A program made the translations under genes and the position numbers. This document shows, in pieces, positions 9,480 to 20,525 of a DNA stretch of 64,000 nucleotides (position 1 is the first letter of the stretch; each line of letters opens with the position of its first letter). The notes under the pieces were generated by a model. That model worked only from the letters and a program-made list of their open reading frames with translations. It did not search any database and was not told where the DNA came from. The DNA is from Rebecca billardiae RCC1528 (taxonomy: Eukaryota; Haptophyta): NCBI GenBank assembly GCA_965240325.2, contig OZ251234.1, positions 1,736,001-1,800,000 on the forward strand. The letters are read 5' to 3'.

Positions 9480-12190
9480 CTACGAGTACGACAATGCTGC
9501 TGCCGCTGGCGGGCCTGGCCCGTCGGAGCCCGCGGGCCGGCCGTCCGGCGGCCAGGCCGTCGCGGCCCGAGTAGTCCTGAGCAGCTGATTGATCTCGTCT
9601 GCGATGAGGGCCATCCCGTCGGGTGTCTTGTCGACGCAGTGCGTCAAGCCGGCCGCCGCAAACTCCGACCTGTCCGGACTGCCGATCGGGTCGCCGGTCA
9701 TCCCGATGATGATGGCGCCAAACCCGCGCGCGCGCAGCTCTTTTGTCGCCTCCATGCCGCCCATGTGAGGCATCTGGTTGTCCATCACGACCAGGTCATA
9801 CCCGGGGCGGCCCTCGGCGGCGCGGCGCGCGACGAGCTCGAGCGCCTCGCGCCCGTCGCTCGCGACGTCGCATTCGACGCCCGGCGCGCCGAAGAGCCGC
9901 ACCCCCAGCGTCATCTGCAGCATCAGATCGTCCTCGACGTGCAAGCACACGACCGCTGGGCCTTCAGCCGCGGGCGCGGGCACGGACGACGGGTCGGGAG
10001 TGGCGATCGGCCTGAGCGGGCTGTGGTTCGACGCGGCGATAGCATTGCCTGCCGAGCCCCGGGGAGCGCGCCCCCTCGACTCCCCAGCGCTGCCGGGCGA
10101 GGGTTGGGACGCCTCGCGGCGCAGCCTCACCTCTGCCGCGCTCGCGCGCGCGAGTGCCCTGGCGGCCTCCGCGCGCGAGCGCATCTGCACTGCCTCGTGC
10201 TCGACCGCGCGGGGCAGGAGCAGCTCCATCTCGAAGCGCGTGCCGAGGCCGAGGCCGTCGGAGTGCATGTGAAGCTGCGACTCGTCGTGGAGCTGCAAGA
10301 TCTGCCGCACGATGTTGAGCCCGAGCCCGGTGCCGCCGTTGCCCTGGAGCTGTCCGCGGCCGACCTGCCAATGCCGGCGCGCGCGTGCCGCGAGCAAGGC
10401 GTGAGCGCGCGGTTGAAACGCGCGTCGGTCGGGGGGCTCCCACGCTGCGCCTCAGCCGCGCACTCCCAGCGCATCACGCACGACGCGCCCCCCGCGAGGC
10501 CCCACCCCGCCGGACAGCAGGCACACACACGCACGTGCGCGTGTACACCTGCCGACCTGCGCCGCGCGCGCACCTGCTGGAACACGTCGCCGGAGCGCAG
10601 CAGCGCAAGCTCGTCCGGCGCGAGCCCGATCCCGTCGTCCTGCACGGAGATGAGCACGCGCTCGAGCGCGCGGCCGTCGGCGGCGGTGTGCTGCGGGCCC
10701 GACGCCACGGACACGTGGATGTGCCCACCGCGCTCTGTGAACTGCAGGCGGTCCACCGCCGCGACGTCGACCGCCGCAGGGGCGCGATCGCGCGAGGGCG
10801 CGCGCGTGAGCCGTGGGCTGTGGCTGTGGCGCGCCTCGGCGCTGAGCGAGCCGCGCGCGGCGCAACACGCGCGCCGCCCCGAGGCGCGGCTCGCACACAC
10901 CTTGCTCGCGTTGCTCAGCCCATTGCTCAGGCACTGCAGCAGCCTGCGCTCATCGCCGACCAGCGCGGCCGTCGCCAGCGCCGGCGGCAGAGGCTCGAAG
11001 CTGAGCCGCACCCCCTGCGAGCCGGCGAGCGACGCGAAGGCGAGCTCGGCATCGGCGATCAGTTGAGCGAGCAAGAAGGGGGCGGGGACGAGGGCCATGT
11101 GGCCCGAGTCGATGCGCTCGAAGTCGAGCATGTCGCTCACGATCTGCTCCATCAGCGTCGTGCACGTGTGCACCGCGCTCGTGCACCGCTGCACGAACGG
11201 GTCGGCCAGCCGCGTGTCGGGCGAGAGGTCGGCGAGCGCGTCGGCCATGTTGCGCACGGCGAGCAACGGCGAGCGCAGGTCGTGCATCACGACGCGGATG
11301 AGGCGCGCGCGCGCCTGCGTCGCCACGTCCGCCTCGTGTGCGCGCGCCACCGCCTCGAGCTCCGCGCGCTTCGTCGCGCGCCACTCCCTGGCCGCGCGGA
11401 TGATCTCGTGCCGGTGGTGCCACTCCTGCCTCTCGACCCGGTGCCGGTGGAGCGTGGCTCCGGAGACGGCAAAGGAGAGGAGGACGACGAGTGCGATGTC
11501 CTGCAGCGCGTTGCTCGAGTGCTCCATCGGCAGCAGCACCTCGCCCGCCACGGTCGTCGCCACCGCGCACGTGTACAGGCACAGCACGTGCGGCAGCTGC
11601 AGCGTCGTGAAGAGGGTGCCCATGATCATCACGGCGCACGTGCGCAGCAGGACAGCGACCGCCGGCGGCCCCACGGCGGTCTCGAGCGCGTCGGCCTCGA
11701 GCGCCTCGAGGCGGGTCGGGAAGAAGGTCGTCAGCTTGGCCAGTACCATCGTGAACCACACGACCGCCGCCGCCTCGATCGCCGCGAGTGGCACGCTCTT
11801 CGAGCGGCGCGTCGCGAGCAGCAGCGCGAGCAAGAGGAACGTGACGCCGCAGAACACGACGCCGATCAGGTCGTACAGCGAGAGCGCGCCGCTGTTGCGC
11901 AGGATCGAGATCCCGTGCACAATGGGCGTGATCACGATTGCAAATGTGAGGACGCGGATCATCCCAAGTGTCAGCGAGGCGCGCAGCTCGACGCGGTAGT
12001 CTGCCTCGACGGCGGCGTCCTTGAACCGGCCCCAGAACGTGAGCACGGCGGGGCGCACGCGCTCGAAGGCCTCGTCGTCCAACGCCGGGGGGCTTGGGTC
12101 GACCCCCCCGAGCGCCGGGTGCAGCGAGGTATCGGGAGTAGGCGCGGCCACTGCCACCGATGAATGCCGCGCGCGCGGCCACCACGCCAT
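9480..12190 (-). CDS. Membrane hybrid histidine kinase 1 (three exons)
   Basis: Exons 12190-10901, 10741-10574 and 10364-9480 join to about 780 residues. Five or six hydrophobic helices span about 70-245 (for example LGMIRVLTFAIVITPIVHGI), followed by a charged linker helix. The HisKA domain carries the phospho-accepting His at about 303 in VMHDLRSPLLAV, and DMLDFERIDSG ends its dimerisation helix. The ATPase domain has an N box (NGLSNASKFTERGG), a G1 box (DDGIGLAPDE) and a G2 box (GNGGTGLGLNIV). A C-terminal receiver has the acidic pair in HVEDD, the phospho-acceptor Asp at about 681 in VVMDNQMP and the invariant Lys at about 732 in CVDKTPDG. All catalytic residues are present, so autophosphorylation and phosphotransfer should work. 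There is no recognisable sensor domain; the membrane part may sense the signal. Confidence 0.92.
10365..10573 (-). other. Intron 2 of histidine kinase 1
   Basis: A 209-bp intron with donor GTGCGCGCG and acceptor GGCAG. It lies between VFQQ and VGRGQLQGNGG; the paralogue reads IFTQVGRGQLQGNGG without a break. Confidence 0.85.
10742..10900 (-). other. Intron 1 of histidine kinase 1
   Basis: A 159-bp intron with donor GTGTGTGCG and acceptor CTGCAG. It splits the N box exactly between SNASK and FTERGG; removal recreates the motif found uninterrupted in the paralogue at 20.5 kb. Confidence 0.85.
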
Positions 12191-13124
12191 GGTGTCGCTC
12201 GCCGCCGTTGCGGAACGTGTGATGTTGCCTCCCGCGGGCCCGCCTCCGGCTCGGGCGGCGGCGCCGGGCGGCGCGGCACCGAACTAAACTTAGCCCGCCA
12301 TTATTATGAGTATGGGGGTACTGGTAGAGTTAACCAAGTGTGCAGTAAACTGTACTCATCACGAGCCGCGTACGGTCATCATCAACAGTTTGGCGGGCCG
12401 TAGGTCCGCCCCTTGTAGTGCCCGGGAAAAAGATAAGAAAAAGAAAAGGAAAAAAGAAAATCGCCTCGCAAAGTAGAAAAGAAAATCGCTTCGCTCACTA
12501 CCGGGCGCCCTCGCAGCTCCCACTGGGGACGCTCGGCCGAAAACCATATGGCGCCTGGCGCGGAGCGCGTGGGCCGCGCGCGCCGAATCCAACGCCGGCG
12601 CGGACATCGCGCGAGGATTCCCTAGACGGGTTTTCGCCCGATTCGCGATTGCTGCCCTCGTCGTCTCGCGTGCAGGTCGAACGGGGCCCAAATCGGACCG
12701 TTTGATGCGGTACGCTCGGCGCGTCGACACGATCGTGCGACTTGGGGCGATCCTCGCCCGACGTGCACGTCGAAAGCTCGCACCGGCCGTAGCATCATGC
12801 GCTGCGCACGATGACCGCCTCGCGCGATCCACCGTCGCGCGTCGGGCTCGGTGAGAGAAAGCCCTCATCACGAGGCGTCTCGCGGGCGGGAAGCGCCATC
12901 GCACGCGACGCAAGATTTGGCGCGGCCTTCTGAACTCGATCGCCGGAATCCGCGCACCGGACTCAGTCCTCGCTCGCGGTCCGGTCCCTCAGACGAAGCC
13001 CACGTCCGGCCTGCATGGCGTCGACGGTGACCAATGCGACGGAAGCGCAGCGCCAACGGCGTACGACGCGCAGCGGACGCACCTCCCGGGTCTGTCGCCG
13101 TGGCAGCAACCGCGTCATCGCGAG
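12191..13124. other. Upstream region of histidine kinase 1, no gene
   Basis: This holds one copy of a dispersed A-rich repeat (see 12390-12545) and otherwise unremarkable sequence. Frames here have shadow-like Arg/Ser-rich composition. Confidence 0.45.
12390..12545 (+). repeat. Dispersed repeat, copy 1
   Basis: It shares with 27461-27670 the blocks GGCGGGCCG, TAGTGCCCGGGAAAAAG, an A-rich middle, AAAATCGCCTCGC, AAAATCGCTTCGCTCACTAC, CGGGCGCCCTCGCA and CTGGGGAC…GCTCGG. The A-rich middle has diverged most. It is probably a short non-autonomous repeat family. Confidence 0.75.
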
Positions 13125-13758
13125 TTGGCGACCCTCGCCGCAGCGCGACACAGACAAGCCCGTGATGCCATCTGCAGAGAGACGGGACGTCGAGCATGCA
13201 ACATCGCCGCGCCATCCTCGTCCATGGCGCAGGCGCTGCGGGACGAGGCGGACGTCGTCACGCCGGTGACGGATGCGCTGCGAATCGTGTGTTTGCTCGA
13301 GCAGCTCGTGCCCGCTCTCGATCGCGAGTGGCACACGCTGTCGCTGTGCGCGCGCGCGCACAACCAACAGCTCCTTGTGCCGCCGAACACGCAGGCGCCA
13401 GACCTGTCGCACGAGGCGAAGAGCGACGACCGCGCGAACGTCATCGCGCTCGTGCTCAGCGTGGCAGCCGTGCACGACGCCAACGCGACCTGCGCCGAGC
13501 CCATCATGCCCGGAGCAGACATCGGCAAGCATCCTCGCGACGACCGCTCTCGGCTGGCGGCAGGAGGACATGCACATGATCTACTCTGGCGGCTTCGTCG
13601 GCGGCGAGGCGCTCGATTACGCCATCGCGGTCGAGATGCGGCACATACAGTGCGTACCCGCGCTCGCGCGGAGCAACGGGCTACCCGCCCCGCCCCGCGC
13701 GCTGCACATTCCCTCGTGGGTGTGGGCCTCGCTGATGCGCCATAAGAGTACAGACTGA
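13125..13758 (+). pseudogene. Hypothetical gene with an apparent frameshift
   Basis: Two adjacent plus-strand segments look coding but lie in different frames. The first, to about 13530, includes SSMAQALRDEADVVTPVTDA, VCLLEQLVPALDREWHTLSL and ANVIALVLSVAAVHDANATC. The second, from about 13545 to the stop at 13758, reads GWRQEDMHMIYSGGFVGGEA then LHIPSWVWASLMRHKSTD. No GT…AG intron fits between them, so either one base is wrong in the sequence or the gene is broken. The likely start is the ATG at about 13224 or 13125. I do not recognise the family; the normal Trp/Met/His content and hydrophobic periodicity of both segments are the only coding evidence. Confidence 0.35.
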
Positions 13759-14141
13759 GACGTGTCACACGTCGGGGAGCCAACTTCACGTGTCATCACT
13801 GGTCCTTGCACTCGACTGTCCGTAACCCACGGCCACGAGCGAATGTGGAAAGACGCGAACCCGCAAAGGATACATTGCGACAGCACTGGCACGGCCCGCC
13901 GACTCCCCCGCCCGCCAGGGCACAGTTTTTTAAATTCCCCTTTATAACGGGCTCCGGGTGATCAGACTGGCGGCCGAAGCCTCCAGCCCTACCCTGGCCA
14001 GCCCCCAACCAACCACCACCCTCACCCAACCTCGTGTCTGTGATTATTACAAACGGCAGCCATGCTGACCCAGACCAGCAAAAGGCGTCTCGGGGTACGG
14101 GCGCCGGCGAGCATTTCGCTGCGGCGTCGACGTGCTAGCCG
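13759..14141. other. Gene-free stretch
   Basis: Ordinary mixed sequence. It includes the inverted copy (about 13946-13963) of the 18-bp word also present at about 1393. No coding frame was supported. Confidence 0.4.
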
Positions 14142-14346
14142 ACGGGCGTTAAGGACTTGTTGAAGGACTTGGCGCCCGTCTCGGAGGTGATCGGCGTTGA
14201 TGAGCTCGCTGGTAAGGCGTTCGCCGTCGACGCGAGCATCTGGATCCACCAGCTCGCCGCTGTCCGTGCTGATGTGCTCGAGGCGGGTGATCATGCAACG
14301 GCCTCTTCTTGTCGCGCACGCGACGGCCCCATCGCATGGGGCTGAT
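14142..14346 (+). pseudogene. Relic of an XPG/FEN1-type nuclease N-terminus
   Basis: From 14142 the frame reads T-GVKDLLKDLAPVSEVIGVD, then ELAGKAFAVDASIWIHQL. This matches the start of XPG-family flap/structure-specific nucleases, which begin MG(V/I)xGLxxLL and reach a first catalytic aspartate in K-x-(I/L)AVDxSIW(I/L)xQ. Here the expected initiator ATG before Gly-Val is ACG, and after about 14270 the family similarity is lost before a stop at 14344-14346. No downstream XPG-N or XPG-I segment was found within the next kilobase. A lone first exon with a distant remainder is possible but less likely than a truncated copy. Confidence 0.6.
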
Positions 14347-15834
14347 TGCACAAGGTTGCCTGCGCGATAATGTTGCGACCGCGTTAGACTCGGCTGCTTG
14401 GAGCGATGCTGCGAATACGTGTGCGCGCCTGTCAACAGCGGGGCAATCCTTCACCGCGCGACTCCACTTGTTTCTGCGTGGGAACGATGGCGCAAGGGCA
14501 AGACCACACCCACCCGTGGCATTTGTAGCCTAGCGATCAGCCAGCTGTTCGGCGCGTGCCACGTGGCTGGCGCTGCTGCACCGCCAGCGGCGCGCGGGCT
14601 GCGCTTTCAGCGCACGGCAGCAGCTGTGGCTGCGACACACCGGTCGAGCCGCGACACGGTGCCTGCTGGCGCATGGCGGCGCATGATTCGTGCACAGCCA
14701 CGACACGGTACGGCAGGGCCGCTTGATCTGCTCGCGCGAGAGCCTCTGGGTGCCAGCTAGCAGGGGCGCCGCACACGCGCCCGCTCGCGCTGCGCAGCAG
14801 ACGGGCGCAGTGTTGCGGGTGCCGAGGGCTGCGCCCGCGTCGCACGAGTTGCTGTGCGCTGCTCGCGGGTGCTCGTGGGTGCTCGCTAAGGCGCGTGGAC
14901 GGTCAGGCCACCCAGCGGCCGACGCGCCTCGTCCGCTGCCGCGAGCACCCCCGCGCTGGCGACTGGCTGTGCCCGTCTGTAGCAGGTTGGCGGTGCATCG
15001 GACGGCGCGCGCCTGGCGAGTGCGCTCAGCGGCATGCTGCTGGACGGTGCACGCCAGGGTTTGCCCCCCACGCGAATATGAATCGCTCCTGGCAGGCTGG
15101 TAGCTTTTAGAGATGGACGACAGATTGCGCCGGGCGGGGCCGCGCTCGGCACCTGGTCGGCCGAGAATCACATCAGCGTGTCGCCGCACTGCATGTCTCT
15201 CATAATATCCGCACTGGAGCACAGTGCACGGCCGCCCGCGCAGCGGCGCCGCCGACAGCCCTGCGACTGGATGCAGCGCGGCAGGTATTAAAAAAAATGA
15301 GCAGAGAGCGTGGCAGCACCGCGCGCACGCACGGCGCAAGCAGCACGCGTACTCGCCGGATGCCCTTACACCTCCGCCACGTGCGCGTGACACGGCGGGC
15401 ACCGAGTCCGGGGCCACGCAGCCTGGCGAGTGCCGCACTAGCAGCAGATATAATATTAATATTGCGGCACTCTCCCTAGACCCTAGACCTAAGACCCCGT
15501 ACTCTATTGAATTAATTCGCGCGCCGGAGACGGCCCTTGGCCGGAGAGTATTAGATAGGCTCATCATATCAGGAGGGCTGCGCCCTCGTGCCTGTGCCTT
15601 TATCAGCATCATGTAACTAGTAGTAGCTATGGCGCGAACCGGCGCGGCGTCTGAAAAAAATAATCATCGGTTTTTTTCGAACATGTTCAAATCCGGCCGC
15701 CACCCGGTGCGGCCTGCGGGGCGGAACCTTGGCAGCGCGATCTGCGCTGCTGCGTGTGGCGTCGGGAGCGATGCACTCACCGCCGAGCCACACCGGCCGC
15801 CCTTCCCGCCGCGAGCCAGCGGGGCACCTAGAGC
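14347..15834. other. Gene-free stretch, 1.5 kb
   Basis: GC-rich low-complexity sequence (CGCGC-, GCAGC- and TGCTCG-rich words such as GCTCGCGGGTGCTCGTGGGTGCTCG near 14865-14888), then AT-richer sequence from about 15440. All long frames are Arg/Ala/Ser-rich and mutually overlapping; none was judged real. Confidence 0.45.
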
Positions 15835-16611
15835 TCACCACGAGCCTGACCAAGACTGCACGCCCACTCGGCCGCCGCCCTTGCGGTGGGGCGGCCCAAA
15901 CCAGGTAGTGGGTGCCCCATAGCCTGCGATGTAGGACGTGGCTCGATTGTCGAAGTCCTCCGTCGCGCGGTTCGCACGGCCGAACGTCGAAGCGAATGGT
16001 GGGTCGCCGTGGGGCGAGAGCGAGTTTCGCTTTGGCCGCGTCGCCAGCAGCGGCGTGCGCTTCACCTCGGCCTCCAGGTCCCGCAGAAAGGACGGGTTCT
16101 CGCGCTGCGCGTCGGCATGCCACGTGGCCAGCGGGCTGTTCGGCTTGGCATGGCGGACGACCGTCGCCTTCGACCAGAATGCGCGCATGCGCTCCGGGTC
16201 CGGCTCCGGCTCAGGCGCCGTGTACGGACGGTGCTGCACGGTTGCGGGCCGTTCCACGTTGCCGATGTCGCGCAGCGTGAAGAGCTGGTGGTGCTTCGTG
16301 TACGGCATCGAGCCCGTGCCCTGCGGGTCCGTCTTCGCGTACGCGGTCCACGGCTGCCGGTCGGAGAACCCGATCGTCGACGGCAGCATGTACTGGGGGC
16401 CCGGCGAAAAGTGCCCGCGCAGAGTGACCGTGTGCCGCTTGCCCATGTACTGCACCTCCGCCGCACGCTCGCGGCCGATCTTCATCGCCGGCGTAGATGG
16501 CTGGCCCCAGGAGGGGTAGACCGGCGAATGCGTATGTTTGTCAAAGTCCGAGTACACGCGGTACTTCGGCCCGGGCGACGCGAGCCCGAGCATCGCTCCC
16601 GGCACGGACAT
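15835..16611 (-). CDS. STPG/SHIPPO-like PG-rich repeat protein
   Basis: A 258-residue protein if translation starts at the ATG at 16611 (an in-frame ATG also exists at 16752). It carries the Pro-Gly-Pro-x-Tyr repeats that define sperm-tail PG-rich (SHIPPO/STPG) proteins: ASPGPKYRVYSDFDK near the start and FSPGPQYMLPSTIGFSDRQP, with further degenerate copies such as SPVYPSWGQPSTP. Family members bind the inside or surface of axonemal microtubule doublets, so a flagellar role is likely. The C-terminal half (EPDPERMRAFWSKATVVRHA, LRDLEAEVKRTPLLATR) is mostly polar. There is no signal or membrane segment. The divergent neighbour, an SDR, starts at 16825, about 213 bp from the ATG at 16611. Confidence 0.7.
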   Translation of the reverse strand: MSVPGAMLGLASPGPKYRVYSDFDKHTHSPVYPSWGQPSTPAMKIGRERAAEVQYMGKRHTVTLRGHFSPGPQYMLPSTIGFSDRQPWTAYAKTDPQGTGSMPYTKHHQLFTLRDIGNVERPATVQHRPYTAPEPEPDPERMRAFWSKATVVRHAKPNSPLATWHADAQRENPSFLRDLEAEVKRTPLLATRPKRNSLSPHGDPPFASTFGRANRATEDFDNRATSYIAGYGAPTTWFGPPHRKGGGRVGVQSWSGSW

Positions 16612-16824
16612 CCCTGGCCGCGCGCACCCCGACCTCCCGAGAGCTGTGCGGTGCGCCCAGTTGGCAAACACGGCCCGCGCGCCGAGTAAGCACACGTAAC
16701 GACGGAATAGTCTGCTGCGCTGTTCGTGAATCGTGACAAAAAAAACGACCATCGAGGCAAAATGCCCGGATCCAGATCGCAAGTTCGGTCGTGCGCCTGA
16801 AGAACTCGGCTGTGTGCGGGCACG

Positions 16825-18009
16825 ATGGCGCGTGCGTTGGGAGGACTGCTGCGCGCGTTGGGAGGACTGCTGCTATTAACAGGCTACGACCGCGCGAGCG
16901 CTCGGCCTAGCGCGCGCGTCGATCACCACATGGCGCCAAAACATAAGCGCCCCGTGAGCACGCCCGCATTCCGATCCGTGCTCATGACTGGCGGGAGCGG
17001 CTACGTGGGGCGATTCCTGATCGACGCCATCGCGAGCAGGCTGAGTGGGGTGCAGCTGCACTGCGCACATGGGTCTGACCCGGCATTCGCGCTCGACTTC
17101 GCCAAGCAGTGCACGAGCATCTCCATGTTCAACCTCACCGTGGGGGCGGACGTGCGCCGCATCTTCACGCACGCCCGGCCGGACCTTGTGATCCACTTGG
17201 CCGCGCTCTCAGACCCGGGCTACTGCGAGCAGCATGCGAGCGCATGTGAGGCGGTGAACATCCCGCGCCACTTGCTCATGGCGGTCCGCGCTGCCAACGC
17301 GTCGATGATCACCTTCTCCTCCGAGCATGTGTACTCGGGCGCCCTGAACGAGCTGCGCAGTGGGAAGCACCGCGGCTCCGCGGGGGCGGCGTTGTACAGT
17401 GAAGATGACCCAACTCATCCGGTGTGCGTCTACGGCCGGACCAAGGTCGCGCTTGAGCAGGAGGCGCTCAAGATGCTGCCTGGGCGCGTGATCGTGCTTC
17501 GGCTCTCCAGCGTGCTCGGCCCAGTCTCGCGCGGGCGCAGCGCGAAGCAGTCGTACGTTCAGCTCGTGCAGCGCATGCTGAGTAAGGAGAAGGTGTTCCG
17601 CGCCTTCAACGACGAGCAGCGCTCGTTCACGTGGGTGGAGGACGTGGAGCGGGTGGTCGTGCTGCTGATGCAGCGCGGTTGGACGAGGGTGCAGGGCGGG
17701 ATCTACAACCTGGGCTCGGCGCCGCCCGCGATCTACACGCGCGAGAGGCTCGCGAGGGCGATCGCGCAGCAGCTGCTCGGCACGCGGAACGGCTCTCGCG
17801 CCGTGATCGGCGTGAAGCGCGACCCGGCCATGTTCCCGGTCGCATCGCCGCCCAACGCCGCGATGGACAGCACGCACATCAGCCTCATGACGGGCTTGGA
17901 GCTCTCCAACATCCTCCAGCAGATTCGGCGAGAAGTTTCCCGGCAGGCGAGGCGGCGGCTCAATAACGGCTGGACGCCTCTGGCGTCGCCGAGCATGCAC
18001 GGTAGCTAG
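16825..18009 (+). CDS. Extended short-chain dehydrogenase/reductase (RmlD/MAT2B-like)
   Basis: A single-exon 394-residue protein. The Rossmann start is VLMTGGSGYVGRFLIDAIAS with the GxxGxxG motif at about 56-62. VIHLAALSDPGYCEQ follows, the (H)LAA…CE signature of RmlD-type extended SDRs. The catalytic Tyr-x-x-x-Lys pair is in VYGRTKVALEQ (Tyr 203, Lys 207), with SSEHVYSG supplying the upstream Ser. The closest known groups are dTDP-4-dehydrorhamnose reductase and the methionine adenosyltransferase beta subunit; either nucleotide-sugar reduction or an NADP(H)-binding regulatory role is possible. The first 25 residues (a Leu/Gly-rich segment followed by YDRASA) could be a signal peptide or anchor. 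An internal ATG at 16930 would remove it. Confidence 0.85.
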   Translation: MARALGGLLRALGGLLLLTGYDRASARPSARVDHHMAPKHKRPVSTPAFRSVLMTGGSGYVGRFLIDAIASRLSGVQLHCAHGSDPAFALDFAKQCTSISMFNLTVGADVRRIFTHARPDLVIHLAALSDPGYCEQHASACEAVNIPRHLLMAVRAANASMITFSSEHVYSGALNELRSGKHRGSAGAALYSEDDPTHPVCVYGRTKVALEQEALKMLPGRVIVLRLSSVLGPVSRGRSAKQSYVQLVQRMLSKEKVFRAFNDEQRSFTWVEDVERVVVLLMQRGWTRVQGGIYNLGSAPPAIYTRERLARAIAQQLLGTRNGSRAVIGVKRDPAMFPVASPPNAAMDSTHISLMTGLELSNILQQIRREVSRQARRRLNNGWTPLASPSMHGS

Positions 18010-18165
18010 GCACCAGGCGGCAGCTTGTTGAATCTTGACGGTTATTGGCCCCAGACCTGGCCCCCATCAGTAGCCAGTGCCAGTAGTGCGTGTCACAGTA
18101 TCAAGCCAGCATCAGCGCTTGCCCGGACGGTCCAGAGTGGGGAGCAGATCGATCGAGCAGCAGAG

Positions 18166-18318
<153 letters not shown>

Positions 18319-18529
18319 TGTCGTCGTAATATTCTATCTGCTCGGTCAAGGTCGCCGCCCGGGTTATGTATGGATGACAGACTCACGAGTCACTCATCAC
18401 GCGACTGATGGTCAACTAGGCTTCGCGTCGCTGTGCGGTCATATCAGTGGCCTCGGATCCGCCATTCAGTGCAATGCTACGTACTGACGACACTAATATG
18501 TGGCGGCTGACATGCACATGCCTTATTCG

Positions 18530-18549
18530 ATATATATATATATATATAT
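18530..18549. repeat. (TA)n dinucleotide run
   Basis: About ten TA units in gene-free sequence. Confidence 0.9.
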
Positions 18550-20525
18550 GCATTATTCAAAGCGCCCTGCATCATATAGTTACTAGATAGTACCAATGAG
18601 CGCTAAGCTATATATATTGATGTAATATTGGACACGCTGCGCCACTCAGGTGTCGTCAGCGCTAAGGCGGCTCAAGCGCGGCTCATCAGCGCGGCACACG
18701 GGTCGCCGCCACGCGCACCGAGCCCGTCATCGTGGGCGTACTGGCGTAGGAGTAGTGCCTAGTGGACACGGGACCGGGCCATCAGCCGCCGGTACTGCAC
18801 TCTACAGAGTCTACTACAGGGGGTAGCTTGAAACACGTCACTATCACGAGTTCCGGATCAGAATTAAGTTCAGACGAGTCAGAGACTGCGCCTGCCTAAG
18901 TATCAGCCTGTCCGAGCCTGAGCAGGTGACTGCTATTCGGCCCGGCTGTAGTGGGCCACGCATCCCCCATCTGGTGCGACCGCGCCAGGATAGTATTTGA
19001 GCTCATTACAACGACACGCGCGTAGCCGCGTACTCGCGCGCACCGGCCAGCCGCGGCTGCCTGGCCTGGCGGGGCTCGTCCCGGCGAAGAAGTTGACGTC
19101 ACTGCTGGCGTGAGATATGCAGCAAGAGCAGCGCGAGCACGAGCACGAGCAGCAGCAGGCGGAGCACGCAGGTGCTCCTCTGCTGCGAACACGTCACACA
19201 GTGGCTTGGCGCTACACCATACAGCACGTACGGCCGCCGCTCACGCTGCGCAGCCGGGAAAGACACAGCTCGTGCTGGTGCGGGCAGCTGCAAGCGGCCA
19301 CCACCGCAGCCGCGGCGCGCGCGCGGACGCCACTGCGCGCGTGCAGAGCTGCAACTGACGCGAGTGGCGCGACGAGCACGGCGCACAGCGTGCCGCTGCG
19401 CGCATGCGCTGATGAGCGCATGTTGACGCACCGCGCTCCGAGGTCACCCGACGCGCGCGCGGCGCGCGTGGCGGCGCGCCACTGCAGCCGCACCAAATGG
19501 CACGCGCGCGTGGCATGCGCGCGTGACTGCGGCGGAAGCGGTGCTGAGGCACCTGTGCGCGCGCACCGCGAGCGTGCGCCGCACCGCTGCCACGTGCGGC
19601 GCTCCCAACCGGCCAACTCCCCACCGCGCGCGTGCGCGCATGCACGCAGGCTGCACGCACGCGCGCTTCGTGGCGCGCAGGCCGCTGCAGTAAAGGCGGT
19701 CGCCCGGCACATGCTGAGCACGCTGCAGCGCGAGCTTGCGCCACACGCTCGCGCGCCGGCGCCGCGCTCGCGCCGCGCTGCCCACCCACCGCGTGCGCAG
19801 GCCAGCGCCGCAGCACTGGGTAACGCAGCGACGGGCGCGCACGGATTTGGCGCGCTCTGACGATCGCCCCGCTCGAGCGCGGGCCGCGGGGAATGCAGCC
19901 GTAGCCAGTTGTCAAGGCGGTCGGCAGCGGTTCGGGCCCAGCACCGCGGCGTGCACCGTATAACTAAAGCACTGATGCCGGTGGTGCGGATGCGCGCCCG
20001 CCGCCACGTCGTCGTCAGCAGTACCAAGTAGCGTAAAAGGCACTAAAAGCAGTGCGGTCATGATGAACATCCGGCAATCAGCACCGTTCACCGAAATTTG
20101 GTGAATTTGCTAATGAATGATGTGTCGAACTATGACTATGATGACTGGCGACGGCCTCATAATGACTGGATATCACAATAGTCATAAGACGAGGTAATTG
20201 ACGTGTTACTGAATAACGTCGTTTCAGTGCCGAGCAGCTGTATGTTGCAAATGAATACGCCAACACGGAGTAAAGTTACCGGTAGATGACGGGTCTCGTC
20301 AATACATATACGAGAAGCTTGTTGCCGACTGCCGTTGTCATTACTGAACACTGATGACGACAATTGGCCTGAGACTAATCACGTCGTTCACCAATTATAA
20401 CTATTATAAAGACATTGCGCCGCCGGGCTTATGGTCTCTGGCGGGAAGGATTTCGTCCTTTCGAGGGGGAGACACGCCCAGCCCTCCGACGCGCGCAAGA
20501 CGCCCAGCATCTTGCGTGGCGAGTG

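Noticed and set aside
19117-19860. 247-codon plus-strand frame from a real ATG
   Set aside because: Ala/Arg/His/Cys composition, overlapped by equally long frames on the other strand, no motif; judged GC-rich non-coding.
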